From Actinomycetota bacterium (GTDB taxonomy: Bacteria; Actinomycetota; Acidimicrobiia; Actinomarinales; Actinomarinaceae), in assembly GCA_014384285.1 (NCBI GenBank), contig JACNGE010000010.1, positions 1 to 58,873 on the forward strand: a stretch of 58,873 nucleotides of DNA. Direction: 5' to 3'. The notes beneath the pieces are model-generated. The model had not been told where the DNA came from and did not search any database. It worked only from the letters and a program-made list of their open reading frames with translations. Of the stretch, positions 40,223-48,749 are shown one piece after another. The position numbers and the translations under genes were made by a program. Within the stretch, counting starts at the first letter, position 1. Every line of letters starts with the position of its first letter.

Positions 40223-41650
40223 ATGGTAAAAAAGCTTACTCCAATGTCAGAAGATTTTAATCAATGGTATACCGACATTATTCAAGAAGCACAATTAGCT
40301 GATTATTCACCGGTTAAAGGAACTATGGTAATTAGGCCTTATGGATATGCTCTCTGGGAACACATACAATCCTATCTTGATCAAAGGTTTAAAGACACAG
40401 GTCATCAAAACGCATATTTTCCTCTTTTCATACCTAAATCATTTATTCAAAAAGAGGCCGAACATGTGGAAGGGTTTTCACCTGAGTTAGCAACAGTTAC
40501 TCATGCTGGTGGAAAAGAACTTGAAGAGCCTTTAATTGTAAGACCTACATCAGAAACAATAATTAATCATATGTTCTCTAAATGGATAAAGAGCCATAGA
40601 GATCTACCAATGTTAATTAACCAGTGGGCAAATGTAGTTAGATGGGAAATGAGAACCCGTTTATTTTTGAGAACTTCAGAGTTTTTATGGCAAGAAGGAC
40701 ATACTGCTCACCAAACAAAAGAGGAAGCTACAAAAGAAGCGTTACAAATGTTGGATATTTATGAAGAATTTACACAAAACATAGCAGCTGTAAAAGTGAT
40801 TAAGGGCACCAAATCTGAAATAGAGAAATTCGCAGGTGCAAAAGTTACATACTCTATTGAGGCTATGATGTTAGACAAGAAAGCTTTACAGGCTGGAACT
40901 TCTCATGAGTTAGGACAAAACTTTTCTAAAGCTTTCGAGATTCAATTTTCTGATGAAAATAATGAGTTACAACATCCCTATCAGACAAGCTGGGGTGTAA
41001 GTACACGCTTAATTGGTATGATAATTATGGCTCACGGTGATGATAAAGGCCTTAAACTACCTCCAGCTTTAGCACCAATCCAAGTAGTAGTGATACCTAT
41101 AATTCCAAAAAACAGCAATCCTGATGAAATCCTTAAAGCATCAACTGAGATTAAAGATTCTCTTCAGGGAGTTAGGGTAGAGTTGGATGATAGGTCAGAA
41201 TTTTCTCCAGGTTTTAAATTTAACGAATGGGAACTAAAAGGTGTTCCTGTACGAATTGAAATAGGACCTAAAGACATTGAGAAAGGTTCTGTAGTTGTTG
41301 CAAGACGAGATGTTGATGATTCTAAATCTGAAGTCTTAATCGAGAATTTAGCCACAGAAATACCAGAGTTACTGGATACAGTACAAAATGATATGTTGAA
41401 TTCAAGTGAACTTTTTCTTTCAGAAAACACTCACCATGTAGATGACATGGACAGCTTAATACAGCAACTTACAGAAAATGATGGATTTGTATCATGTTAT
41501 TGGGTTGAAGATAAAGAAGATGAGTTAAAGATAAAAGAACTTACTAAGGCAACAATACGATGTTACCCAATTGAAAATACTGATGAAAAACAGTCTGTTA
41601 ATAAAGCTGATCAACCAGGAAAATTTGTAATTTTCTCTAAATCATATTAA
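40223..41650 (+). CDS. proS: Prolyl-tRNA synthetase, archaeal/eukaryotic-type
   Basis: ProS attaches proline to tRNA-Pro. At 475 residues it is the short archaeal/eukaryotic-like form, without the editing insertion of the ~570-residue bacterial type. Seen are MVIRPYGYALWEHIQ (motif 1 region, about 35-49), VRPTSETIIN, INQWANVVRWEMRTRLFLRTSEFLWQEGHTAH (motif 2, in parts) and TSWGVSTRLIGMIIMAHGDDKGLKLPP (motif 3, in parts). It follows ispG by 18 bases, matching mycobacterial order. Several bacterial lineages use this form. Confidence 0.95.
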   Translation: MVKKLTPMSEDFNQWYTDIIQEAQLADYSPVKGTMVIRPYGYALWEHIQSYLDQRFKDTGHQNAYFPLFIPKSFIQKEAEHVEGFSPELATVTHAGGKELEEPLIVRPTSETIINHMFSKWIKSHRDLPMLINQWANVVRWEMRTRLFLRTSEFLWQEGHTAHQTKEEATKEALQMLDIYEEFTQNIAAVKVIKGTKSEIEKFAGAKVTYSIEAMMLDKKALQAGTSHELGQNFSKAFEIQFSDENNELQHPYQTSWGVSTRLIGMIIMAHGDDKGLKLPPALAPIQVVVIPIIPKNSNPDEILKASTEIKDSLQGVRVELDDRSEFSPGFKFNEWELKGVPVRIEIGPKDIEKGSVVVARRDVDDSKSEVLIENLATEIPELLDTVQNDMLNSSELFLSENTHHVDDMDSLIQQLTENDGFVSCYWVEDKEDELKIKELTKATIRCYPIENTDEKQSVNKADQPGKFVIFSKSY

Positions 41651-41712
41651 AAACTTCTTTCTCTTTATTCTGTAATTTGTTAAAATAGCATTAGACAATT
41701 TAGCTACATTTG

Positions 41713-41737
41713 GTGGGTGTCACGGCCCACTTTTTTT
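41713..41737 (+). terminator. Intrinsic-terminator-like hairpin in the rimP-nusA leader (attenuator candidate)
   Basis: GTGGG (41713-41717) pairs with CCCAC (41726-41730), extendable by one T-G pair next to the loop, and is followed directly by seven T residues (41731-41737). It sits 15 bases before the rimP ATG at 41753. The gene upstream (proS) ended at 41650, and TTGTTAAAATAGC near 41678 may be a promoter. A terminator inside the leader of the operon that encodes NusA suggests feedback attenuation. Confidence 0.65.
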
Positions 41738-41752
41738 ATGAACGGAGGAAAG

Positions 41753-42226
41753 ATGGAGTACACTGAAGTCGACATCAAAGATTCCGTAATGGCATTTCTT
41801 AATGAAGAAAACCTCGAGTTGTACGATATAAATATTGTTAATTTTCCATCAATAGATAAAGTTGAGATATTCATTTTTTCTGAAGATGATATGAACTACT
41901 CCATTATTGAAAGGTTGAACTATCAATTACAACGTCATTTAGAAGAATTTAACTTATTTAAAGGTGATTATGAATTAGTTATATCTACACCTGGAATAGA
42001 AAGATCATTAAAAACTGAAAGACATTTTGAGTTAGCAATAGGTGAAGCAATTAAACTTAAACTTTATTCTCCAATAAAAGATATATATACGTATGAGGGA
42101 GAGCTAATCGAATCAAACTCAGAAATCATAACTCTTCAGTTAGAAAATGAGCAATTATCAATAGATTTAGAAAATATTAAAAAAGCAAGAGTAAATTACA
42201 ACAAATTTAAACAGAAAGTTAAATAA
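41753..42226 (+). CDS. rimP: Ribosome maturation factor RimP
   Basis: RimP helps 30S assembly. The protein has about 157 residues with two domains: an N-terminal alpha/beta part ending YELVISTPGIERSLKTERHFELAIG (two runs, about 78-102) and a C-terminal SH3-like barrel. I chose the ATG at 41753 because GGAGGAAAG lies directly upstream. The open frame runs back to a GTG at 41717, but that lies inside the leader hairpin and would add residues unlike the family. nusA follows after 12 bases. Confidence 0.88.
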   Translation: MEYTEVDIKDSVMAFLNEENLELYDINIVNFPSIDKVEIFIFSEDDMNYSIIERLNYQLQRHLEEFNLFKGDYELVISTPGIERSLKTERHFELAIGEAIKLKLYSPIKDIYTYEGELIESNSEIITLQLENEQLSIDLENIKKARVNYNKFKQKVK

Positions 42227-42238
42227 CAGAGGTAGATT

Positions 42239-43267
42239 ATGAAATTAGGTGGAGATATAAAACAAGCTATTGAATCATTAGCGCTAGATAAAGGCGTTAC
42301 TGTTGACAGCATGTATGAAGCTTTGGTTTCAGCTTTTAGGTCCGCATATATGCGTATAGATGGAGCTGCAGAAGAAGCCAGAGTAACTTTAGACCCTGAT
42401 AGTGGTGAAGTTACCGTATACGCACAAGAGCTTGATAACGACGGAAACGTTCTTAAAGAGTGGGAAGCTGACATTAATGATTCCGATTTTGGTCGAATTG
42501 CAGCACAATCATTTAAACAAATGATGACAACAAAAGTTAGAGATGCAAAAAGGGCGACTGTACTTGATGCATACATAGGTAGAGAGGGTGAACTAATAAC
42601 AGGGATAGTGACACAGTTTGATTCACGTTTCAATCAGACAATCATTGACCTTCAAGATGCCGAAGCTGTAATACCTTCTAGCGAAAGAATACCATTCGAA
42701 AGGTTAGAAAGAGGTAACCGCATCAAGGCACTTATTACAGAAGTAAGAGAAGACGCCAAAGGCATACCAATTATCATTAGTAGAAATCGACCAGAGTTTA
42801 TTCAAAAAATGTTGGAGTTAGAGGTACCTGAATTAAATGACGGAACAGTTGAACTCCTTGCAATTGCTCGAGAAGCTGGAAGTAGGACAAAAATAGCAGT
42901 ATTTTCAAATGATCCTAATGTTGACCCCAAAGGAGCATGTGTAGGTTCACGTGGATCAAGAGTAAGACAAATTGTAAACGAACTTAAAGGTGAAAAACTA
43001 GATGTTGTTGAGTGGAGAGAAGATAAAGTCAGATTTATCATTGAAGCTTTAGGACCAGCAGACATAGAGATGGTTGATATTGATGAACACACAAAAAGTG
43101 CAAAGGTTACCGTAAAGGACAATCAGCTATCACTTGCAATAGGTAAAGAGGGACAAAATGCTCGTTTAGCTGCCAAGTTGACAGGTTACAAGATTGACAT
43201 ACAAGGTCTTGGAGATTCACCAGTTGTAGAAGAGGTACAGGAAGAACCAACCCAAGAGGAAGAGTAA
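42239..43267 (+). CDS. nusA: Transcription termination/antitermination factor NusA
   Basis: NusA binds RNA polymerase and modulates pausing, termination and antitermination. The 342-residue protein has the N-terminal polymerase-binding domain (1-125), an S1 domain (about 130-200) and two KH domains with GACVGSRGSRVRQIVNELKGEKLDVVEW (in parts, about 228-256) and LAIGKEGQNARLAAKLTGYKIDI (in parts, about 298-320). The acidic repeats of E. coli NusA are absent, as in other actinobacteria. The stop codon overlaps infB by one base; the small YlxR gene often found between them is missing. Confidence 0.95.
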   Translation: MKLGGDIKQAIESLALDKGVTVDSMYEALVSAFRSAYMRIDGAAEEARVTLDPDSGEVTVYAQELDNDGNVLKEWEADINDSDFGRIAAQSFKQMMTTKVRDAKRATVLDAYIGREGELITGIVTQFDSRFNQTIIDLQDAEAVIPSSERIPFERLERGNRIKALITEVREDAKGIPIIISRNRPEFIQKMLELEVPELNDGTVELLAIAREAGSRTKIAVFSNDPNVDPKGACVGSRGSRVRQIVNELKGEKLDVVEWREDKVRFIIEALGPADIEMVDIDEHTKSAKVTVKDNQLSLAIGKEGQNARLAAKLTGYKIDIQGLGDSPVVEEVQEEPTQEEE

Positions 43268-45318
43268 TGGCTAAAAAGCGTATTCATCAAATTGCTAAAG
43301 AGCTCGATGTCGCATCAGCTGACATTGTGTTCCTAGCTAATGAATTAGGTATTAAAGTCAAAACAGCTTCATCTGGTTTAACACCAGAAGAAGAGGAATT
43401 AGTTCTATTAGCTTTCAATGAAAAAAATTCAACTCAAGAAGATGCTCAGCCTGACGTAGTAGAGACTAAACAGGTAGTTGAAGAAGAAGATTCTAAAACA
43501 GAAAAAATAGAGGAATCAGAAGATAAAGCTGTTAAACCAAGTACTGAAAACAATATAGATATCCAAATAGTAGAGGTTCCATCAGGCTCAACTCCGGAAG
43601 AACTCTCTTCAATAATTAATATTGAAGCTACCCAGATTGTTGGAGACCTCATGTCTTTAGGAATTATGCAATCAATGACTTCCGAATTAAAAGACAGCGA
43701 AGTAGAGTCTTTGCTAGAAAAATATGACTTAATGGCCGAGATGGTTGAAAAAGTCGAAATTAAACGTTCAGAGATATTAGATATTGAAGAATTTGCCGAC
43801 GAAGAAGAAAACTTAACTGTTCGAGCACCCATTATTACAGTTATGGGCCATGTTGATCATGGAAAAACAAGTTTGTTAGATTATATAAGAAATGAAAAAG
43901 TTGCTGATGGTGAAGCTGGTGGGATAACCCAACATGTTGGTGCATATAAAGTCGAATCAGGTGATCTTGGAATAACATTCATTGACACACCTGGTCACGA
44001 AGCTTTTACTCAAATGAGAGCCAGAGGAGCTAATGTAACCGACATAGTTGTTCTTGTTGTTGCTGCAGATGACGGTATCATGCCACAAACAATTGAGGCG
44101 ATTAATCATTCTAAAGCCGCTGGTGTACCAATAGTTGTAGCAGTTAATAAATGTGACCTACCCGACGCAAATCCTTCGTTAGTAAAAGCTGATTTAACAA
44201 AGTATGAGATTATTGCAGAAGATCTTGGTGGGGATACACCTGTAGTAGAAGTTTCTGCCTTAAAGGGTGATGGAGTTGATGATTTATTAGAAACATTATC
44301 TTTAGTAGCAGAAATCGAAGAATTAAAGGCTAATCCTAATACGAACGCCTCTGGTTATATCATTGAATCACGAATGGAAGTTGGCAGAGGTAATGTTGCA
44401 ACAGTTGTAGTAACAAGAGGAACATTAAAACAAGGTGATTTTCTTTATGCTGGAGGAGCATTTTGTAGAGTTAAATCAATGTTCGACCATACAAATAAAA
44501 CTCTAAAAAATGTAATTCCTGGATCTCCTGTAGACATTATCGGCTGGGATGAGTCACCAAATTCAGGTGATCAGTTTGTTGCAGTTAAAAATCAAAAAGA
44601 AGCAAAAGCAAAAGCTGAAGAAAATAAAACATTGTTAAAAGATTTTGACAGCTCAGCTTATACAGTTCAATCACGAGTGTCAGAAATGATGCAACTACTC
44701 CAAGAAGGGGAGTTAAATACAATAAACATTATCTTAAAAGCTGATACAAACGGTTCAGTTGAGGCAATTAAAGATGGATTATTAAAACTATCTTCAGACG
44801 AAGTGCAAATACAAATTGTTCACTCTGCAGTTGGCGGTATCGTCCTTTCAGACGTAGATCTTGCAGGCGCAACCAGTTCGTTAATACTTGGCTTTAATGT
44901 TAGGCCGGATAGCCAGGCTAGAAATATGGCTCAAAGCAAGGGTATAGATGTTAGAACATATCAGATTATTTATGAATTATTAGACGATATCACTGAAGCA
45001 TTACAAGGTGAGATGACTATTAAGACAGAGGAAGCCGTGATTGGTATGGTAGATGTCAGAACAACTTTTAGAGCCCCAAAAGTCGGTGTTGTGGCAGGTT
45101 CTATTGTTACCGAGGGACGAGTCGAGTTAAATAGCAAAGCAAGGTTGTTACGAGATGGTGTTGTGATATATGAAGGAACAGTAACGTCATTAAGAAGATT
45201 TAAAGACAATGTTGAATCCGTGTTAGAAGGTCTTGAGTGCGGTATTGGATTAACAGACTATAAAGACATTAAAGAAGGCGATGTAATTGAAATCCTTGGT
45301 GAAGTTGAAATAAAATAA
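43267..45318 (+). CDS. infB: Translation initiation factor IF-2
   Basis: IF-2 brings initiator tRNA to the 30S subunit. In 683 residues it has an IF2 N-terminal motif (RIHQIAKELDVAS), a short acidic linker, an IF2-N like segment (about 105-175), then the G domain: GHVDHGKTSLLDY (G1, about 195), GGITQHVGAY (G2), DTPGHEAF (G3), NKCDLPDA (G4) and VSALKGDGV (G5), and the C-terminal domains II-IV. The long Gly/Pro/Arg-rich N-terminal region usual in actinobacteria is trimmed. Confidence 0.96.
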   Translation: MAKKRIHQIAKELDVASADIVFLANELGIKVKTASSGLTPEEEELVLLAFNEKNSTQEDAQPDVVETKQVVEEEDSKTEKIEESEDKAVKPSTENNIDIQIVEVPSGSTPEELSSIINIEATQIVGDLMSLGIMQSMTSELKDSEVESLLEKYDLMAEMVEKVEIKRSEILDIEEFADEEENLTVRAPIITVMGHVDHGKTSLLDYIRNEKVADGEAGGITQHVGAYKVESGDLGITFIDTPGHEAFTQMRARGANVTDIVVLVVAADDGIMPQTIEAINHSKAAGVPIVVAVNKCDLPDANPSLVKADLTKYEIIAEDLGGDTPVVEVSALKGDGVDDLLETLSLVAEIEELKANPNTNASGYIIESRMEVGRGNVATVVVTRGTLKQGDFLYAGGAFCRVKSMFDHTNKTLKNVIPGSPVDIIGWDESPNSGDQFVAVKNQKEAKAKAEENKTLLKDFDSSAYTVQSRVSEMMQLLQEGELNTINIILKADTNGSVEAIKDGLLKLSSDEVQIQIVHSAVGGIVLSDVDLAGATSSLILGFNVRPDSQARNMAQSKGIDVRTYQIIYELLDDITEALQGEMTIKTEEAVIGMVDVRTTFRAPKVGVVAGSIVTEGRVELNSKARLLRDGVVIYEGTVTSLRRFKDNVESVLEGLECGIGLTDYKDIKEGDVIEILGEVEIK

Positions 45319-45320
45319 TA

Positions 45321-45671
45321 ATGATGAAAAAACAAACTAGAGGTGGAAGAATTAACAGGATTAATCCACAGATTCATCAAATTATATCTCAGGAACTATT
45401 ACGAAGCTCAGATCCTAATTTAAATAAAGCAACCGTTACACATGTTTCCACATCGCCTGATTTAAAAAGATGTACAATTTATGTTTCTTCTTTAGAGAAT
45501 GCAAAAGGAACCTTATCAAAAGCATTAGATAAAAATAGAGGAAAGATACAAAAAGAATTAGGCAGCCAATTAACTACAAAATTTATACCAAAAATACAAT
45601 TTGAAATTGATTTTACTTTTGAAAATGCAGATAAATTAAATGAATTAATATACAAAGCTAATGAAAAATAA
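45321..45671 (+). CDS. rbfA: Ribosome-binding factor A
   Basis: RbfA is a KH-like 30S maturation factor. The 116-residue protein has RINRINPQIHQIISQELLR, a VTHVSTSPDLKRCTIYVSSL strand-loop (about 40-59) and PKIQFEIDFTFENADKLNELI. It starts two bases after infB at ATG 45321 (or the second ATG at 45324) and overlaps nrnA by eleven bases. Confidence 0.92.
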   Translation: MMKKQTRGGRINRINPQIHQIISQELLRSSDPNLNKATVTHVSTSPDLKRCTIYVSSLENAKGTLSKALDKNRGKIQKELGSQLTTKFIPKIQFEIDFTFENADKLNELIYKANEK

Positions 45672-46605
45672 TTTTAAAGAAACCTTTAATGGAACACCTA
45701 TTCTTATTACTGGACATATTAATCCTGATGGGGATGCAGTTGGTTCCGCACTTGCGTTGAAACTTCTTTTAGATTCTTTAAATATTGAATCAACAGTAGC
45801 CTTTGATGTAACTGGAGAACTTCCAAGTAATTTAAACCATTTACCTTTTAATCTGATATCAACACCAGATAAAGATGTGTATAAAACAACGTATGTATTT
45901 GACTGCGGTAGCTCCTCAAGATTGGGCAAATTAGAGTCACTAGTTCTCAACTCAGAAAAAATTGTTGTTGTAGATCATCATATTGATCCTACATTTGGAG
46001 ATCTTCAGATAATTGATCCAAAAGCTGCAAGCACCACACAAGTCCTATATAGAATTCTTATAGAAGAAGATCTCTCTATTACGCAGGAAATTGCAGATTG
46101 CCTTATGACTGGTCTGATTACAGACACAGGTAGATTCCAGTATTCAAACACAAATTCTGAAGTATTTTCTATTGCAGCAGATTTAATGAGTAAAGGGTCA
46201 AATTTAAGTTCTATCAGTGAGAATATTTATGGCTCTATAGAATTAGATGCACTAAAACTACAAAGTAAGGTAATTGAACGAATCGAACTGGACAGAGAAT
46301 TACGATTCCTACATTCTGTTGTGTATCAAGAGGATTATTCAGAATTTAAAACCACACCTGCAGAAACTGATTTTCTAATTGATGTTGTCCGACTTGCTAA
46401 AGAATCAGATATTGCGCTTCTGTTAAAAGAACAAACCGATGGTTCGTTTAAAGGAAGTTTAAGATCTAGAACAGATTTTAATGTGCAACAATTAGCTTCA
46501 TTCTTTGATGGAGGCGGACATAAAGCTGCAAGTGGTTTTTCCTCTGATTTAAGTATCGATGAAATCATTCTAAATATTAAAAATGAAATCAGAAAACAGA
46601 TCTAA
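45661..46605 (+). CDS. nrnA: DHH-family phosphoesterase, nanoRNase/pAp phosphatase NrnA
   Basis: NrnA degrades very short RNAs and dephosphorylates pAp. The 314-residue protein has the DHH domain metal motifs ITGHINPDGDAVGSALAL (about 14-31), FDCGSSSRLG, VVDHHIDPTFGD (about 102-113) and GLITDTGRFQYSNT, followed by a DHHA1 domain ending DGGGHKAASGF (about 281-291). Position between rbfA and truB is as in Mycobacterium tuberculosis (Rv2837c). Confidence 0.94.
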   Translation: MKNNFKETFNGTPILITGHINPDGDAVGSALALKLLLDSLNIESTVAFDVTGELPSNLNHLPFNLISTPDKDVYKTTYVFDCGSSSRLGKLESLVLNSEKIVVVDHHIDPTFGDLQIIDPKAASTTQVLYRILIEEDLSITQEIADCLMTGLITDTGRFQYSNTNSEVFSIAADLMSKGSNLSSISENIYGSIELDALKLQSKVIERIELDRELRFLHSVVYQEDYSEFKTTPAETDFLIDVVRLAKESDIALLLKEQTDGSFKGSLRSRTDFNVQQLASFFDGGGHKAASGFSSDLSIDEIILNIKNEIRKQI

Positions 46606-47464
46606 TTTTTATCTAATAAATAAACCTAAGACTTGGACCTCTCAAGATTTATGTTCAAAATTTAAATATTTATATAAATTTAATAAAGTTGGTCATGCTG
46701 GTACGTTAGATCCAAATGCTGAGGGGTTGATGCTTATAGCCACTGATAAATATACGAAACTATTCAACTACACCAATGAAACAGATAAAACATATAAAGT
46801 CAGAGCACTTTTTGGTCACTCCTCTGATTCTATTGATACCGACACTGAAGTTATTAAGAATGAAGAAACTGATTTAGCTAACTCACATGATGAAATTCAA
46901 GTTTTATTAAAAAGTTTTCTGGGACTATCAATGCAAAAGCCACCACTATATTCAGCAGTTAAAGTTGATGGCAAGCGTTTGTATAAATACGCAAGGCAGG
47001 GAAAAAAAGTAGAAGTCCCTGAAAGAGAGATTAATATTTCAGATTTCTCTCTACTTAATATCGATGAGGCAGTAGCTGAATTTATCATTACAGTTAGCAA
47101 AGGTACTTATATCAGATCTTTAATTTTAGATCTCGCTGTAAAACTTGATACGACTGCTGTAGTAACAGAAATTTTACGAACACACATTGGAAAACTTAGT
47201 GTAGAAGATAATAAATTCATCAAAGATGTAAATGAACTTAAGAAAGAAGAGCAACCAGATCCTATACATTGGAGTAAAATCTTAGATTTTCCTATAGTTA
47301 AAATAGATAAAGAAATGAGTCAAAAAATATTGCATGGTGAACTTTTAAACAGTGCAGTATTTGATGGTAGTGAAATGACAATAATGGAATACAGTAATCA
47401 AATTGCTGCACTTTATAAACCATTCAATGATAATTTTTACAAACCAGAGAAAGTTCTTTTATGA
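46583..47464 (+). CDS. truB: tRNA pseudouridine55 synthase TruB
   Basis: TruB makes pseudouridine 55 in the T-loop of tRNAs. The 293-residue protein has NKPKTWTSQDL (about 13-23), VGHAGTLDPNAEGLMLIATDKYTK (in two parts, about 36-59) with the catalytic Asp in TLDP, KPPLYSAVKVDGKRLY and VSKGTYIRSLILDL. The PUA-like tail is short. The start overlaps nrnA by 23 bases, the largest overlap in this run, and the end overlaps ribF by four. Confidence 0.94.
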   Translation: MKSENRSNFYLINKPKTWTSQDLCSKFKYLYKFNKVGHAGTLDPNAEGLMLIATDKYTKLFNYTNETDKTYKVRALFGHSSDSIDTDTEVIKNEETDLANSHDEIQVLLKSFLGLSMQKPPLYSAVKVDGKRLYKYARQGKKVEVPEREINISDFSLLNIDEAVAEFIITVSKGTYIRSLILDLAVKLDTTAVVTEILRTHIGKLSVEDNKFIKDVNELKKEEQPDPIHWSKILDFPIVKIDKEMSQKILHGELLNSAVFDGSEMTIMEYSNQIAALYKPFNDNFYKPEKVLL

Positions 47465-48360
47465 ATGTCTACAAAGATTTTAAACCAGGGGACAGTGTTG
47501 ACTCACATTCTCTAGTGACTTCAATAGGAGCCTTTGATGGTGTACATCTTGGACACAAGGCATTATTTGAAGAGGCTTTTAAAGTTTCAGCTGGTGAATT
47601 TCAAATTGTTACTTTCAATCAAATACCAAAAGTTTTTTTTAATTCCTCATTAGATCCACTTTTAGATCAAGAAGAGAGAACTAAAATGTTTGAACAGTTA
47701 AATCCTAAGAATATTGTTTTTTTAGATTTTAAATCAGTTAACACTATGGACGCTTCAGATTTTTGTGATTTTCTAAAAAATAATCTCAATACAGAAAAAT
47801 TAGTCATAGGAAAAGATTTTAAATTTGGAAATCAAAGAGTTGGAGATGTTAACACTTTAATTGGTTATTTTGGTGTAGATAATGTCATACTTCTTGATGA
47901 TTTTTTAATTGATGCTGAAAAGGTCTCAACAACTAAAATCCGCTTATCTTATGCACAGGGTGACATTAAACAAGCTGAAAAACTTTTAGGTCGTAAGATT
48001 TCTTATAAAGGCATTGTTTCAAAAGGAAAACAACTAGGTACTTCAATAGGTGTCCCTACTGCTAATATCGCCATAAAAGAAAATGTGCAGATGCCTAGAT
48101 TCGGTGTTTATGCTGTAAATGTTTATTTTGACAATAAGACTTATCTTGGTTGTCTAAATATTGGAAATAATCCCACTATTGATGACAATATCGCGATAAA
48201 AACAGAAATTCATATTTTGGATTTCAATGATAATATTTACGATCAAGAGCTCTCCTTTGAGTTGATTGACTTTATAAGGGATGAACACAAATTTGAATCA
48301 TTGGACGCCTTAAAAGCCCAAATATATGAAGATATTGAAAAAATAAAGAATAACTTTTAA
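47461..48360 (+). CDS. ribF: Bifunctional riboflavin kinase/FAD synthetase
   Basis: RibF phosphorylates riboflavin to FMN and adenylates it to FAD. The 299-residue protein has the adenylyltransferase domain (SIGAFDGVHLGHKALFEE, about 21-38; STTKIRLSYAQGDI, about 158-171) and the riboflavin kinase domain (GTSIGVPTANIAI, about 194-206; NIGNNPTID, about 237-245; closing IRDEHKFESLDALKAQI). It supplies cofactors for the many flavoproteins in this window. Order truB-ribF-rpsO is conserved. Confidence 0.95.
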   Translation: MNVYKDFKPGDSVDSHSLVTSIGAFDGVHLGHKALFEEAFKVSAGEFQIVTFNQIPKVFFNSSLDPLLDQEERTKMFEQLNPKNIVFLDFKSVNTMDASDFCDFLKNNLNTEKLVIGKDFKFGNQRVGDVNTLIGYFGVDNVILLDDFLIDAEKVSTTKIRLSYAQGDIKQAEKLLGRKISYKGIVSKGKQLGTSIGVPTANIAIKENVQMPRFGVYAVNVYFDNKTYLGCLNIGNNPTIDDNIAIKTEIHILDFNDNIYDQELSFELIDFIRDEHKFESLDALKAQIYEDIEKIKNNF

Positions 48361-48388
48361 TTACAACATTAGATTAAGTGGGTACTAT

Positions 48389-48394
48389 TATTAT
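48389..48394 (+). promoter_or_regulatory. Candidate -10 box of rpsO (possibly leaderless)
   Basis: TATTAT at 48389-48394 stands six bases before the rpsO ATG at 48400, and no Shine-Dalgarno sequence is seen in the 39-base gap. A transcript from this box would begin at or next to the start codon. The -35 is not clear. Confidence 0.35.
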
Positions 48395-48399
48395 CTCGA

Positions 48400-48657
48400 A
48401 TGAATACTAAAGAAAATATAATTAAAGAATACGGAAAATCTGATACTGATACAGGATCAACTGAAGTACAGATTGCTTTATTAAGTGAAAGAATTAGTCA
48501 CTTAACTGATCATTTGAAGGAACACAAAAAAGATCACCATACAAGAAGAGGATTGCTTATGCTTGTTGGTAAAAGAAAAAGGCTTCTTCAATATCTTCAA
48601 AATCAAGATGTCACAAGATACCGATCTTTAATTGAAAAACTAGGTATTAGAAGATAA
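48400..48657 (+). CDS. rpsO: 30S ribosomal protein S15
   Basis: The 85-residue protein matches S15: [35 protein letters not shown] (in parts, about 19-52), then [20 protein letters not shown] and a basic end KLGIRR. It is four residues shorter than most S15 proteins, the loss being at the N-terminus. It precedes pnp, as almost universally in bacteria. Confidence 0.95.
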   Translation: MNTKENIIKEYGKSDTDTGSTEVQIALLSERISHLTDHLKEHKKDHHTRRGLLMLVGKRKRLLQYLQNQDVTRYRSLIEKLGIRR

Positions 48658-48675
48658 ATAAATAAATAAAACATA

Positions 48676-48735
48676 AGACGATGAGTTGTTAATTGGGAGC
48701 TTTTAAAGAAGGCTGACAATTAATAACCTCCGTCT
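48676..48735 (+). ncRNA. Long hairpin in the pnp leader (Actino-pnp-like / RNase III target)
   Basis: Four helices stack into one imperfect stem of about 21 pairs: AGACG (48676-48680) with CGTCT (48731-48735), GAG (48683-48685) with CTC (48728-48730), TTGTTAATTG (48686-48695) with CAATTAATAA (48717-48726; one G-U pair), and AGC (48698-48700) with GCT (48712-48714). Two bulges and a small internal loop interrupt it. In enteric bacteria a similar hairpin before pnp is cut by RNase III and lets PNPase repress itself; a conserved pnp leader RNA is also known in actinobacteria. The RBS AGAGGA follows at 48739. Confidence 0.7.
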
Positions 48736-48749
48736 AGAAAAGAGGATAC

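Noticed and set aside
41717-41752. RimP start at GTG 41717
   Set aside because: The codon lies inside a terminator-like hairpin, while ATG 41753 has a strong ribosome-binding site directly upstream.
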